DNA of 64,000 nucleotides from Antitrichia curtipendula. Taxonomy: Eukaryota > Streptophyta > Bryopsida > Hypnales > Leucodontaceae. How positions within the stretch are numbered: the stretch's first letter is position 1; each line of letters starts with the position of its first letter. The notes beneath the pieces are model-generated. The model was not told the origin of the DNA and made no database searches. It saw only the letters and a list, made by a program, of their open reading frames with translations. Positions 1-12,100 of this stretch are shown piece after piece. A program made the position numbers and the translations under genes. The stretch spans positions 14,650,696 to 14,714,695 of the forward strand of contig OX579638.1 in the NCBI GenBank assembly GCA_951230915.1, read 5' to 3'.

Positions 1-1321
1 CTCTCAATGATTTTCTCATCAATGGTCCAAATGGAATGTTACAAAACTTTCCATTTAGACAATAATATTTTCTATGAGAAATAAAATTCAAAAATAATCA
101 TTTTGAATTTTTGTGTTGCTTAGCAAACTGCTTTCTAAATTTAGGATGGCATAAATTTTTTTCCCTAACACCAATTGAAATTTAAAAATTTATGTTCTCC
201 AAAAGCTAATGTATTTTTCTATCTTCAAGAAAGTTTCAAAAAAACATGTCCAAAATTGAGATCTTAGGAACTTGCCCAAATCTTGCAATGTCCTCTAATA
301 TGACAACTGGTCCTTTAGAGGTTTCAAATTGGAGTCGAAGAAGAATTTATTTTTTAAACTTTTTTTTTTGTCTACAATATAGAGCACTTTTGATTTTCAC
401 AATAACATGTAAATTTTAAATACCAAAAAATGACATACACCAAAAAAATATTAAAACATTTCAAATGAAAAAATTTGGGCAAGGCCCCTTGTATTGTATG
501 AATACCTGATATTTTACCAACTCTTGGATGTTTTCCAACTTTGATAGCCCCTTGTACATAAAGTTTGCCACAAAAGAAAAAGAGAGCATTCCCAAAAGAG
601 GTCTTTCCAATCTCTATCTGGATTAATTTCATTCAGTTAGGGAGGACCCCCACCACCAATGTACTTTATGTGTAGTTATTTAGGGATGGAGGTTCCAATT
701 CGCTATAGAAAAGGGGAAGACATAACTCAACCCTAGTAATCCCTAAACTTGCTTTTACCAAATAAAACACACGTTGTTTAACCCACTTACTCAATGGTCA
801 TTGCTTATTGCATGTATAAGCAATAAGCAATGAACTAATTGCGCTCAATTATTAAGTTAGTGATTGGTCATGAAGAAAATTTAAATGGAATTTAAACCTA
901 TTTATGATATATAAAAAACAAATTAATATGACAATATTTTTTTAAATGCGGCCTTCTAGCTTTGAACCAGTTATATGTTTGAGTCAATTGGTAACTATGG
1001 TAGTAAGATAAAAGTACCTATTTGTTATAACTTAAGCATCTCAACTTGTAGAATACCAAAAAAATTGTTGAAATTTTATGTATCTAAATGTGCAAACATA
1101 AGGATGAGGAAGAATGAAAAATAAATGAAAAAATAAAAAATAAAAAATGAATTTTGTTTCCCAAGAATGAATATTTTATTCAATATAAATGTGAATTTTT
1201 CAATTGGATCCATTTAGGTCTTATAGCTTCACCTATTACAGTTACCTTAGCAATTCTCCTTAAGTAAAGAGGGGAAACAAACGAGTGGATGAGAAAGTAG
1301 AAATAGAGAATATCCATCCAT

Positions 1322-1550
1322 TAAGATTGTTTGTTTGTTTGTTTGTTTTCTTTTGTTTTTCACGTACATTGAGATTCTCTCGGACCATGCATCCCCAAGT
1401 CGCATGCTTGGTCCATCAAAAAGTCCTTGGCAGGGGGGGGGGGTGCATGGGCTTTCTTTTATGGCATTTGGACCTACAATGTGAAAGTTATGGAATTTCA
1501 AAAAAATTATGAGTAAGAAAATCAAAAAATTATTTTTGTTTTGTTTTGAC
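1322..1550. repeat. Repeat Q1 inside K1
   Basis: It is the reverse complement of about 61331-61535 ('gtgcatcc', 'ccaagg', 'tgtgaaagtt') and is absent from the equivalent region of K2. It includes a G-run at 1431-1442. The ends are unclear. Confidence 0.45.
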
Positions 1551-1719
1551 TGCAGCAAAAACACAATGCACACTAGTTTTTCAATGAATAATGCATGCAA
1601 TTATTATCCACAACAGGGGGCTCCCCATGAAGCCAGGAAGGAAGGCTGTTTGGAATAGGTCCATAATTACAACAGTGATATGTTCAAGCTAATTGGTAAC
1701 AAAATAATTATTGTGGTAG

Positions 1720-2021
1720 AGGTAGTATGCTCTTAAAGCGACCACTTAAGAGCAGATTGCCTTTTCAGGGAAGTTAAACTTATTGAAAAAAAATTCAGTA
1801 AATTTATATAGGAAGAAAAATGGAATTGGCATCTAACCCAAGTCGTTCCATATCTTTCAGATCTTTGTAGCATTAGTTATGAATTTTTGAAGTTCAAACA
1901 CAGTGGTTTCTAAAAGCGACCACCTTCTGAAATGTACACATTTCGAACATTGACGAAAGCAAAATGTACCTCTGTGTCATGATCGCTTTTAGAACATGGG
2001 CGCTTTTAGAGCATACTACCT
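1720..2021. mobile_element. TA-flanked MITE D1 (~302 bp)
   Basis: The left end is AGGTAGTATGCTCTTAAAGC and the right end GCTTTTAGAGCATACTACCT followed by TA. It interrupts repeat K1; the K flanks rejoin in K2 around 6220-6350. The inner parts match the copies at 10589 and 54119. Confidence 0.8.
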
Positions 2022-2079
2022 TAATTACATTCAATTTCATTGGTGAAATGTTCAAAGTTAGAGGGAACTAAGAATTGAT

Positions 2080-2425
2080 GGGGACTCTCGTTCCCCGCCT
2101 CTTCCTTCCCTTCATCCACATGGGGATAGGGAAACGGAAGAGCTGGTGGGACTCAGCCCTTGCAGTGTTTCGGCATCGGAACACTGGTGCATGGGAGTCC
2201 CTCTGCATCTACGAAAACACCGTCGGATCCACGTCAGTCCCTGGTCGAATCCAACTATAAATTCCAAAATCTACGCTTCACAAACCCAATCTACATATCG
2301 CCGCCGTGCTGCCTGCTCACTTTCAGAGAAAACTTGCTAGACCCCAAGATCTACCAACTTCTGTGTCAGATCAGAATGAACGTCCGACTGATGCTCAATT
2401 CCACGTATGCAACCTCTACAGTGAG
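2080..2425 (+). repeat. E block copy 1 (exon-like, GC-rich)
   Basis: About 340 bp of clearly higher GC than its flanks, followed by T-rich sequence. One frame is open for 106 codons (2160-2480). The translated motifs PSASTKTPSD and NPIYISPPCCLLTF recur in other copies. No known protein was recognised. Confidence 0.6.
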
Positions 2426-2490
2426 TATTTTTTCTTATTTTACTTGTAGTTCTCTTTTGATAAATTCAATGGAGATTTAGTGTTTTGTGA

Positions 2491-2954
2491 CGTTGTTCTG
2501 TCTATGAATTTAGAAATGAAAGATATTGTTATGGCAGACGACCCATTTCCAACCACTTAAGCCATAACGCATATGTTGAGCACAAATTTTATGAGTTTTG
2601 AATTTTTTTTCCCCATGTATAGAAATAGAATTTGGAAGGATTACATAATTTTTCAGAATTTTATTACCCAAAACATAATTATTATGAATTTTTTTAGTGG
2701 AAGATTCTCGTTCACCTGTAATGGTCATATAGACCTTTCTATTTCTAACCGTGGGTTGATTGCAAAATTGACCAAGGACTAGTTGCAATATTGACAACCT
2801 TGTAGATAATTATAAATGCACGACAACTCCTCCTCAAACTGCACCACAACTACACAAAAAAAAAAATTTTGAAGATTGGAAATGAGTTGGCTACCATACA
2901 TTTAACCTTCAATTTATCAAGTTCTTTGCTAAAAATGAAGTGAATTTCTCTTGC
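2491..2954. other. Intergenic, diverged G-type fragment
   Basis: The stretch 2525-2800 resembles G2 in reverse ('tagaaatagaatttggaagg', 'ggttgattgcaaaattgacc'). Nothing else was recognised. Confidence 0.4.
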
Positions 2955-3775
2955 ACATTTTGGGCATCAGGGTTTATAAAAATAATCTTATAAAATAAAA
3001 TATAAAATTAATTTAAAAAAAAAAGTTTACCTATCTTAACGGAGGAATGGGGACAGGGATACGGAAGAGTTGGTGGGGACTCCAGTCTCAGCCCTTGCAG
3101 TGTTTCGATATCGGAATGACAGTTCGTATGAGTCCCTTCGCATCTACCAAAGCACCATCGGATCGCCGTCAGCCTATGCTTAAAATGAACTCCAAATTCC
3201 AAAATCTAGAGTTATCGAAACCAATCTACGTAACTGCGATGTGCTGCCTGCTCGCGCTCAGAAAACTTGCTGGGCCCCCAGATCTACCAATTTCTAAATG
3301 AACGTCCGATGGAATGGAATTCTTTCCCTGGAAATGTATGCTTCTGGACTGACACTCAATCCACGTATGCAACCCTGCTATACTGAGTATTTTTTTTCTT
3401 ATTTTACTCTTTGATTTTCTTTTGGGTAGGCACAATGGAACACAATGGAATTGAGAATGTTTTATGACATTGAACCTTCATGTACTCAAGTTATTTGTAA
3501 AAAATGAGGTGAATTTTTTATAGAGAATTTGGACAACATGATTTATAAAAATATTCTTGAAAATATTTTTTGAAATAAAATAAAGTTTGCATAGCATTTT
3601 GGATGAAATAAATTATAAACATATATGTTTAATAGAATCATTCACTCAAAGAGCATGCAATAACAGTAATAAAAATGTTGATTATTTAAAAGTTTTAACA
3701 TTTGAGAAGCTATGCACACACTAGATTTGATGAACTTTTATGTTTTTAATTGCACATGATGGCTACAAAAACACA
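2955..3775 (+). repeat. E copy 2 with long 3' flank
   Basis: The E block (3045-3385) plus about 390 bp of AT-rich sequence is duplicated at 8368-9172 with high identity, including 'catatatgtttaatagaatc' and 'gagcatgcaataacagtaat'. Confidence 0.75.
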
Positions 3776-4429
3776 CCATCCCACCTTCCATTTATCCACA
3801 CACTTGTCTTAATTAGGAAAATTGTAGATGTGAAGCCAACCTCTATCCAAACATACTTACATACAAACAATGTTATTCCAATATGCACATATTCCCTTCA
3901 TACATGCCACCACCATCAATAGACCATACACTTCAATATATCTAATTCACCTACTGTACTGACCGCTTCCCCAAAAATGTTGCTAATTTAAAACATATCA
4001 AATACAACTCCTTTGAATGCAACAACCAAACATACAATTTGAACACACATTTGTTGCTACTGTACTTATTGTTGGAGCAAGGGACACTATACACACAACT
4101 ACCATTTCTACACTACTCAATACATTCTACATTCCAAAATCTGCAATTAAAACAACACTCTTTAACATTAACAACATTGCCATATAATATGCCACTTACA
4201 TCCTTCTCAATAAAAGATGATTAGAAAATAACCAACCAATTCCAATCTTACCAATCCTCCCTTGACAAACCCCTTCTTGATTACTACACAATCCAACTTC
4301 ACTTAAACCTTGTTTTTTAACCTTTATAAACAACCCATATAATAGTTGCATTGTTAATAGTTCTAAGATGGAATTGAAATATAAAAATCCCAATGGTGAG
4401 ATTTCTCTAACAAGGAAACTAAACTATAT
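3776..4429. other. Intergenic, nothing recognised
   Basis: AT-rich sequence without a gene. From about 4345 it starts to match the A5 interior ('gttaatagttctaagatgga'), leading into K2. Confidence 0.4.
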
Positions 4430-5410
4430 GAATCTTCTTTTTTCAAAAATTATAAAAATTGAGTTCAAAAATGAATTCTATAAATTATTTTTGAAGAAAA
4501 TGCTCTAATTGATCAGAAAGCAATACTCTCCATGCCTTTCTCATCAATAGTTCAAATGGAATGAATAAAAAATTTCCATGTAGACAAAAGTATTTTCTAT
4601 GAGAAAGTAAAATAAAAAACAATCATTTTGAATTTTTGTGTTGCTTGGCAAATTACTTTTTGAACTTAGTATGGCATAACTTTCTCAATTAAGCACCAAC
4701 TAAAATAAAAACTATATTCTCCAGAAGCTCATGTATTTTTCTATCTTCAAAAAAAGTTTAAAAAAATCCATGTCAAAACTTGAGATCATAGAAACTTGCC
4801 CAAACCTCACAATGTCTTGTCAAAGGATGTTTGGTCCTTTAGAGTTTGTTTTTTTAAGGCAACAAATTGGGGTTGAAGAAGGATTTTTTAAAACACTTTC
4901 ATTTTGTCTACAATATGGATTTTATTTTTATTTTGCACGATAACATGTAAATTTTAAATACCAAAAAACGGCATACACCAAGAAAATATTAAAACATTTC
5001 AAGATGAAAAAATTTGGGCAAGGCCCCTTGCATTGTATGAGTACTTGTATGAGTACTTGATATTTTACCAACTCTTGAATGTTTGCCAAGTTTGATAGCC
5101 TCCTTGTACATAAAGTTTGCCACAAAAGAGAAAGAAAGCATTCCCAACAGATGTCTTCCCAATCTGTATGCGGACTAATTTCATCTGGATAGGGAGGACC
5201 TCCACCACCAATGTACTTTATCTGTAGTTATTTAGGGATGGAGGTTCTAATTCACTATAGAAAAGGGGAATACATAACTCAACCCTAGTAATCCCTAAAC
5301 TTGTTTTTACCAAATAAAACACATGTTGCTACCCCCACTTACTCAATGGTCATTGCTTATTGCATGTAATGTTAATGTCACACAACACGTACATGATAAA
5401 ATTGACTTAA

Positions 5411-5550
5411 TCTTTAACAGGTGTCCCTCCGCGACTAAAGTAGTCACTAAAATTTCTTCAATTATTGAACCAATCAATACATTCTTTGTTTTTACATTGA
5501 GCAATGAAATCATCCATTGACCACTTTTTGATTTCAACGTCCTTCAAGGA
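5411..5550. mobile_element. Short TTAA-flanked element J3 inside K2
   Basis: TTAA at 5407-5410 and TTAA at 5551-5554 enclose 140 bp ending CGTCCTTCAAGGA. A reverse counterpart at the equivalent place in K3 (32354-32500) suggests insertion before K was duplicated. Confidence 0.55.
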
Positions 5551-6224
5551 TTAATGATGATTGTACTCACTTATCATATACACAATCAAAATAAATTATT
5601 GATTATGTTGAGGGACCATATACACAATGAACTAATTGCACTCACTTAATAAATTAGTGATTGGTCACAAAGAATTTTTAAATGGAATTTAAACCTACTT
5701 ATAATTTATAGATATATTAATTAATATGACAATATTTAAAAAAATGTGGCCTACTAGCTTTGCACCAGTTATATGTTTGAGTCAATTGATAACAATGGTA
5801 ATAAGGTAGAAGTACCCATTTGTGATAACTTAAGCATTTGAGCTTGTAGGATATAAGAAATTATGTTGGAAAATTGAGCTCCATGTGTGCAAACCTAAGA
5901 ATGAGGAAGAAAAAAAAATTGTTTTCCAAGAATGAATATTTTATTCAACGTGAATGTGAATTTTTTTAGATGGACCCATTCCGATCTTATAAATTCACCT
6001 ATTACGGTTAGCTTTGGCACTTCTCACTAAGCAAAGAAGGGAGACAAATGAGTGAACGAGAAGGTAGAAATAGAAAATATTTTTCAATGAACAATGCATG
6101 CAACTATTGTCCACAATAGGTAGCCATGATGGGGGGGGGGGGGGGGGGAGGGGGCTGTATAGAATGGGTACTTCTACCAAAAGTACAATGAAGATATGTT
6201 CAAGCTAATTGGTACACACTAAGG

Positions 6225-6345
6225 GCTTGTTTACACCCAAAAATTTTGGGTTAGACCCAAGGAAATGGACCCAAGCAAAGACCCTATCCAAACACTCCAT
6301 TTCTTTGGCTCCAATCCAGAAAAATGAGGTGTAAACATGCCCTTA
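6225..6345. mobile_element. Short MITE (~121 bp) inside K2
   Basis: AGGGCTTGTTTACACC and GGTGTAAACATGCCCT are terminal inverted repeats flanked by TA. The element is absent from the equivalent place in K1. Confidence 0.7.
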
Positions 6346-6409
6346 CAATGGTGGTAATTACATTCAATTTCATTGGTGAAATGTTCAAAGTTAAGAGGGA
6401 AGAATTGAT

Positions 6410-6760
6410 GGGGACTCTCGTTCCCTGCCTCTTCGTTCCCCTCATCCACATGGGGATAGGGAAACGGAAGAGCTGGTGGGACTCGGCCCTTGCAGTGTTT
6501 CGGCATCGGAACACTGGTGCATGGGAGTCCCTCTGCATCTACGAAAACACCGTCGGATCCACGTCAGTCCGTGGTCGAATCAAACTATAAATTCCAAAAT
6601 CTACGCTTCACAAACCCAATCTACATATCGCCGCCGTGTTGCCTGCTCACTTTCAGAGAAGACTTGCTAGACCCCCACATCTACCAACTTCTGTGTCAGA
6701 TCAGAATGAACGTCCGACTGATGCTCAATTCCACGTATGCAACCCTACTAACACTGATTA
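6410..6760 (+). repeat. E block copy 3
   Basis: Nearly identical to copy 1 and in the same position within K2. The open frame is 113 codons (6490-6831). Confidence 0.6.
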
Positions 6761-6899
6761 TTATTTTTCTTCTTATTTTACTCTTTAGTTTTCTTTTGAT
6801 AAATTCAATGGGAATTGAGAGTGTTTTGTGAAATTGTGCCATCTATGAATTTAATTATGTACTCAAGTTCTTTGCTAAAAATGAGGCGAATGTCTCATA

Positions 6900-7553
6900 A
6901 TGTAGCCGACCTCTTTCTAACCAACCATCTATTTTTGCTAGTTAGGTTGTTTTGTTTCTGATCAATTGTGGTTTAGGGTAATAGCTCACACAATTAGGTG
7001 ACAACTCACACAACACAAATGTGGGTTAGATGTACATTGAAAGCATGCAATGATCACAAGATGTACATTGGAAGAGACAGTTATCACATGCATTAAAGCA
7101 TGGTCGATTTTGTAATCAGCCTATGGTTGGAAATACGGTGACCTATATAACAAGAATGGGTGAACGGAATCTTCACGGAAAAAAATTCATGGTAATTTTG
7201 TTTTTGAGGAAAAAAATGTAAAAAAATATGAAATCCCTCTAAAATCTATTTCTATAAATGGACAAATTCTTCCCCATATCATATCCATGTTGCAATACGT
7301 TGAATTGCTTAGCCTTTAAATGTCAAGTAGGACGTTTAGCATCCGATGGAAGACAGAGAATCAACCACCTAGTAGGACATAAGTGCAACTATTCATCTTC
7401 AAAATTTTGTTGTAAAAAAGGAGGTTCTTTGACTTCCAGTGAGTGTTGTTGCTATTTCCATTGACTCACACGGTAATGAAAAGGGATGACGGATTTCCAA
7501 GGTCACCCCTTTGTCCTTCAAGGATAAAGTGATCAGAAAGAGGTCGGCTACCT
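6900..7553. mobile_element. TA-type MITE G1 (~654 bp)
   Basis: TAGCCGACCTCTTTCT at the left and AGAAAGAGGTCGGCTACCT at the right are inverted repeats. The inner part ('gacaaattcttccccatatc') aligns with G2 at 52062. It interrupts the E/K-associated flank between about 6895 and 8368. Confidence 0.7.
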
Positions 7554-7559
7554 TACACA

Positions 7560-8364
7560 TAAACCACCGCTGGGATTTGTCTCGTTCAAAAAGTGGGTGA
7601 ATTCTGAGCCGTAATGCCCGATTATGCGGGCAAAACCGTGTAATTGGGGATTACGGATTTTTCATCCAAATCGTTATCTCATCCAACAAAAATTCGTTGC
7701 CCACTGGTCGTTTACGCCGGGCAATGTCCCTTGTCATTAGGAATCTTGCCAAAAGAAGGGCCTCCTCGTTGGGCTCCGCCCTCCTTGTCTGCCATTTTTT
7801 TGGCAAAATTCCCTCCTCCTCGGGCATTGCCCTATACGTAAACCACTCCTGGAAAATGTCCTGTTCAATCAGCGGGAAGCTTCTGTGCTGTAATGCCCGA
7901 TTACGCGGGCAAAACCGCGTAATTGGGGATTACGGATTTTTCATCCGGCTCATTGTTTTCATCCCATTTTCGTCGTGATTTCGTCGTGATTTACGTCGGA
8001 CAATACCCTTATCGTCGGGCATTGCGCCAAATAATCAGCCCTCCTCGTCGGGCTCCGCCCTCCTCGTCGGCCGATTATTTGGCGCAATGCCCTCCTCTGC
8101 GGGCATTGCCCTATACGTAAACCACTCCTGGAAAATGTCCCGTTCAATCGGCGGGAAGCTTCTGTGCTGTATTGCCCGATTACGCGGGCAAAACCGCGTA
8201 ATTGGGGATTACGGATTTTTCATCCGGCTCATTGTTTTCATCCCATTTTCGTCGTGCTTTACGTCGGGCAATACCCTTATTGTCGGACATTGTGCCAAAT
8301 AATCGGCCCTCCTCGTCGGTCGATTATTTGGTGCAATGCCCTCCTCTGCGGGCATTGCCCTATA
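7560..8364. repeat. F tandem array, three units, 279-bp period
   Basis: Units begin with (G/A)TAAACCAC at 7559, 7838 and 8117, an exact 279-bp spacing; the last unit is shortened. Each unit is GC-richer than its surroundings and contains 'cgattacgcgggcaaaacc', palindromic GCATTGCGCCAAATAATC/GATTATTTGGCGCAATGC arms and 'gggcattgccctatac'. Confidence 0.85.
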
Positions 8365-8367
8365 CAT

Positions 8368-9172
8368 TTTGGACATCATGGTTTATAATAATTTTCTTAT
8401 AATTCAAAAAATAAAAAAATAAAGTTTACCTATCTTAACGGAGGAATGGGGACAGGGATACGGAAGAGTTGGTGGGGACTCCAGTCTCAGCCGTTGCAGT
8501 GTTTCGATATCGGAATGACAGTTCGTATGAGTCCCTTCGCATCTACCAAAGCACCGTCGGATCGCCGTCAGCCTATGCTTAAAATGAACTCCAAATTCCA
8601 AAATCTACAGTTTCCGAACCCAATCTACGTACCACCGATGTGCTGCCTGCTCGCGCTCAGAGAGCTCGCTGGGCCCCTAGATCTACTAATTTCTGAATGA
8701 ACGTCCGATGGAATGGAATTCTTTCCCTGGAAACGTACGCTTCTGGACTGACACGCAATCCATGTGTGCAACCCTGCTATACTGAGTATTTCTTTCCTTA
8801 TTTTACTCTTTGATTTTCTTTTGGGTAAGCACAATGGAACACAATGGAAATTGAGAATGTTTTATGACATAGAACCTTCATGTACTCAAGTTCTTTGTAA
8901 AAATTGAGGTGAATTTTTTATAGAGAATTTGGACAACATGATTTATAAAAATATTCTTGCAAATATTTTTTGAAATAAAATAAAACTTGCATAGCATTTT
9001 CAATGAAATACATTATAAACATATATGTTTAATAGAATCATTCCCTTGAAGAGCATGCAATAACAGTAATAAAAATGTTCATTATTTAGAATTTTTAAGA
9101 TTTGAGAAGCTATGCATACGCTACATTTGATGAACTTTTATGTTTTTAATTGCACATTATGGCTACAAAAAT
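8368..9172 (+). repeat. E copy 4 with long 3' flank
   Basis: Duplicate of 2955-3775. Its left flank is broken by the F array and G1, which lie between 6895 and 8367. Confidence 0.75.
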
Positions 9173-9859
9173 CATGTTCAAGCTTCAAATTGGGTTTGAC
9201 TAGTAAGCTTCTTCTATGTAGATGCTTGTTTTTTTAATAATTAAAGAAAGGTATCACTAATTTCTATAACAAAAAAAGTATAGTGAATTTTTGCAATGAA
9301 AAATCATTTCAAATTTTGATATTTTATTTTTACTATGACAAAAGTAAAGCATTGTAAATCTATAACATTTCTCAAATTGTTTATGTTTTGTTATTTAGAA
9401 GTATAGTCAAACCATTTAAATTTGTATATTTTGAAATATTATTTTTATATTCATACTTTTGTTGTATTTGCAATGTTGCCAAAAATCAAATAGCCCTCCA
9501 CAAGCCCCAAATTTCCTCTAGTTGTTGGTCCCATGTCCGAGCTTTCCATGAGGAAGACTCATGCTCTAAAAGGTATTAGGGCTCCTACAAAGCTATCCTT
9601 CAATAAATTCTTCTTCATCCCTAATGCAAGGCCTTAAAGGTCCAAGTACTCAAGGCCAAAGCATGGAAAGATTGGGAGCATGTAGTGTCACCAATAAACC
9701 AATCCCCCTCCCCAAAAAATCCAAAAAAAACATAAAGGTGGTGGAAGTGCATCTAGGATTAGCCTCACTACTAGGTTTGATTTTGTATACAAATACATTT
9801 GGAGTCTGAGTGTGTAATTGTAACCTTTGATGTTGATGAATCAATTCGAGCTTTTGTGT
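9173..9859. other. Intergenic, nothing recognised
   Basis: AT-rich. Short open frames near 9388-9579 and 9624-9809 show no recognisable similarity. Confidence 0.4.
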
Positions 9860-9863
9860 TTAA

Positions 9864-10084
9864 CCCTTAAACGATGAATTGGTCACCATGGAAATCATTT
9901 GTTTTGGAACTGTGTGAATTGTCGGATTAAAAAAATGCAAAAGCATTCATTGGAAGTCAAACTACTATAAAAGACCTTCCCTTTTCACATGAAATTTGGA
10001 GGATGAATAGTTGTACTTTTATCCTGCTTGGAGAGATTCTTTATCATCCATTGGCCGAAAAACGTCCTCCGCGTCGTTTATGGG
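9864..10084. mobile_element. Short TTAA-flanked MITE J2 (221 bp)
   Basis: TTAA at 9860-9863 precedes CCCTTAAACGATG, and CGTTTATGGG is followed by TTAA at 10085-10088. It is nearly the same length as J1. A truncated relative lies at about 55345-55508 ('cattggaagtcaaactacta', then AAAAACGTC). Confidence 0.75.
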
Positions 10085-10285
10085 TTAATTGAAAATCCTT
10101 GCTGCAAATAAATCAGTTCCAGACTCTATGAGTGAGTGTGCACTGATGTGACCAACTGGCCCCCAATAAAGCCATCTTCAGTGGCACTTTCACTGGGAAC
10201 AACAGACCTTTAGTGATTGAATTGCTTTTAGAGACACCTACCTTAAGGTAGAGGGCTGTAGTCTATCATGCCACTGCTCAAACAA

Positions 10286-10360
10286 GCCCGACGGGAATCG
10301 AACCCGGACCACATAACCATGATACTTAGTTCCTCTCCAACCAACCTCTGAACTCATGAC
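10286..10360 (-). repeat. tRNA-like SINE head or pseudo-tRNA
   Basis: On the minus strand a perfect B-box/T-arm (GGGTTCGATTCCC, 10293-10305) follows an A-box-like segment (GAGTTCAGAGGTTGGTTGG, about 10338-10356) at tRNA spacing. The last seven bases, GTCGGGC, have no pairing 5' arm and no clear anticodon stem, so it is not a functional tRNA. No poly-A tail or duplication was identified. Confidence 0.5.
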
Positions 10361-10588
10361 TTGGTGACCCTTCTCCAACTAATACTTTACAAATATAACC
10401 CATTTCTCCACCCAGGCACTTCAAACCCTTATACTTTAACTTGGCTTCTGATAACTAAAGTGTCTATTCTCGAAAGGGAAGAGTAGTTTTGAATCAATGG
10501 CCCTTGATCCTTTGGACATTGGCTCATTGTCAATATGAACAGACACTTTATTCACGCCGGCCTTCTTATGAAAGACCGGAGTTTCTAT

Positions 10589-10880
10589 ATATAGAGGGCT
10601 GTAAAAGCAACCTGTCACTAAAAGCGATCTGGTAGATTTTGCCTCTAACATGTACCAAAAGTGTACATTTCAGGAGGGGGTCGCTTTTAGAAACCACTGT
10701 TTTTCAACTTCAAAAATTCATAACTAATTCCATGAAGGTCCAAAAAATATGAAACCACTTAGGTTAGATGCCAATTCCATTTTTCTTACCATGAAAATTT
10801 ACTGAAAATTGTTTTAAGGAGTTTAGCTTCTCCAAAATGCAAATCAGCTGGTAAAGGGTCGCTTTTACAGCCCCCTACCT
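10589..10880. mobile_element. TA-type MITE D2, reverse orientation
   Basis: The left end 'tagagggctgtaaaagc' and the right end 'gcttttacagccccctacct' are inverted repeats. The body is the reverse complement of D1 and D3 ('ccaattccatttttctt'). Fragments of another D copy precede it at about 10182-10262. Confidence 0.7.
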
Positions 10881-10969
10881 TAATTCCAAATGCATGAATG
10901 GGATTAGTATAGCAAGGCAGATGGAATTCTTAAAAAAAATCAGGTTGACAAGGAGTGTGAAGCCTGACA

Positions 10970-11180
10970 AGGAATGTCTGTGGTTGTTTTTCAGAATCCT
11001 TGACAACAACAAGGAGATTGCCCTACGTAAACTCCTGTCTAGAAATGGATGAAATATGTGATTGATGACCAAAAAATTACATAATCACTGATTCCACCGA
11101 TTTTACATGCCAAAAGGAGATTACGGAAAACAATCCTCCCACAAAATGAACGGGACATTTTTGGGCAGGGGTTTACATTA
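10970..11180. repeat. F-related fragment, reverse end
   Basis: It contains 'gattgccctacgtaaactcctg' in diverged form and ends GAACGGGACATTTTTGGGCA then GGGGTTTAC, the reverse complement of the F start. Confidence 0.5.
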
Positions 11181-12097
11181 AATAAAGACGTGATGGTTGA
11201 CTTAGTCACTGGATTTGCAAGTTCACTGACTTCATAGTGAACTCCTAAATGCCCATGGCTTTTTTATTGTTTGTACATTGCTGAAGGCTATGAAAAAGCA
11301 ACATGTACACATACTGTAAATTTGAGGACATGGGCGGTTTTAGAGCCTTTGCAATTTTAGAGCATGTTACCGTAACATAGTCTTAATTTTTGTATCCCAT
11401 TTTCTTAAAGTTCAATTCATGCTTCCTCTGACTCCTGAAAATTTCTGTTCTATTCATTATGCTCATGGCCTTGAAGTATTCTACCTATGAAACATCTTCA
11501 GTTGACTGATGTTGAGGCATAGGGTGTGCCTTGGAGTAATGCTCATGGTCCATAACTTTACTTGGCTATGGGTATGTTCCCACTTGGTATTAGAGGCGTT
11601 CACTTGTTTGGAATGTGAATCTGATCTAAAAGTAAGTCTAAATTCATTCCTAAGACCCTCACTGACAATACTTTTAACACCAAGTGCGAACATACCTTAT
11701 GGTTTGTTGATAATTAGGTATATTTCTAGCAAGTTGATCCCATGTTTTATTTTAGTTTTATCAGAGCTCTAGAGATGTGAATGATGTGATTCAATAGATG
11801 ATTACTAAGTTAGTTGCTGATCTATCAAACTCTTCCATTGGGATATCTTCACAGTTGCAAACATACAAAAGTGCTCTTTGAATATCCAAGGAAGTGATTT
11901 TGCCTTGGGGAACTGCAGGGGAAATAATAATAATAATAATAATAATAGAAATTATACTGAATTGCTTGTCTGGTCAAATTTTAGTGTAGCGGTTACCTTA
12001 ATATATGACCTTTAAAATCAACTATCTTCAATAATTTGCACACTTGTCACACATTCAAACTTTGCCAGTTGTGTTTTTGGAATCGTTGAAGTTGTAC
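11181..12097. other. Intergenic with fragments of M/D-type ends
   Basis: 'aaggctatgaaaaagcaaca' near 11285 and 'agagcatgttacc' near 11365 match the right end of M elements. An (AAT)n run lies at about 11931-11948. No gene was seen. Confidence 0.4.
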
Positions 12098-12100
12098 TAA

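Larger units (their letters stand above)
1..2490. repeat. Composite repeat K1
   Basis: It aligns collinearly with 4500-6840 (K2): 'tctcatcaatggtccaaatg' near 10, 'aggaccaccaccaatgtac' type near 640-665, 'tatgtttgagtcaattg' near 972, and the E block at the right. D1 (1720-2021) is inserted. The left end runs off the window. No intact transposon protein is encoded. Confidence 0.75.
4430..6845. repeat. Composite repeat K2
   Basis: The second direct copy of K, containing J3, the 121-bp MITE at 6225 and a G-homopolymer of about 18 at 6131-6148. It ends with an E block. Confidence 0.75.

Noticed and set aside
2241..2253. GGTCGAATCC in E blocks as a SINE B box
   Set aside because: It is imperfect, not conserved in all copies, and lacks a convincing A box.
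6131..6148. G-homopolymer as a quadruplex regulator
   Set aside because: It lies in a decayed repeat far from any gene, and its length may be a sequencing artefact.
7560..8364. CRISPR-like spaced palindromes
   Set aside because: The units are 279 bp, eukaryotic context, with no short repeats and unique spacers.
10286..10360. Functional tRNA gene
   Set aside because: There is no acceptor stem pairing and no clear anticodon stem.
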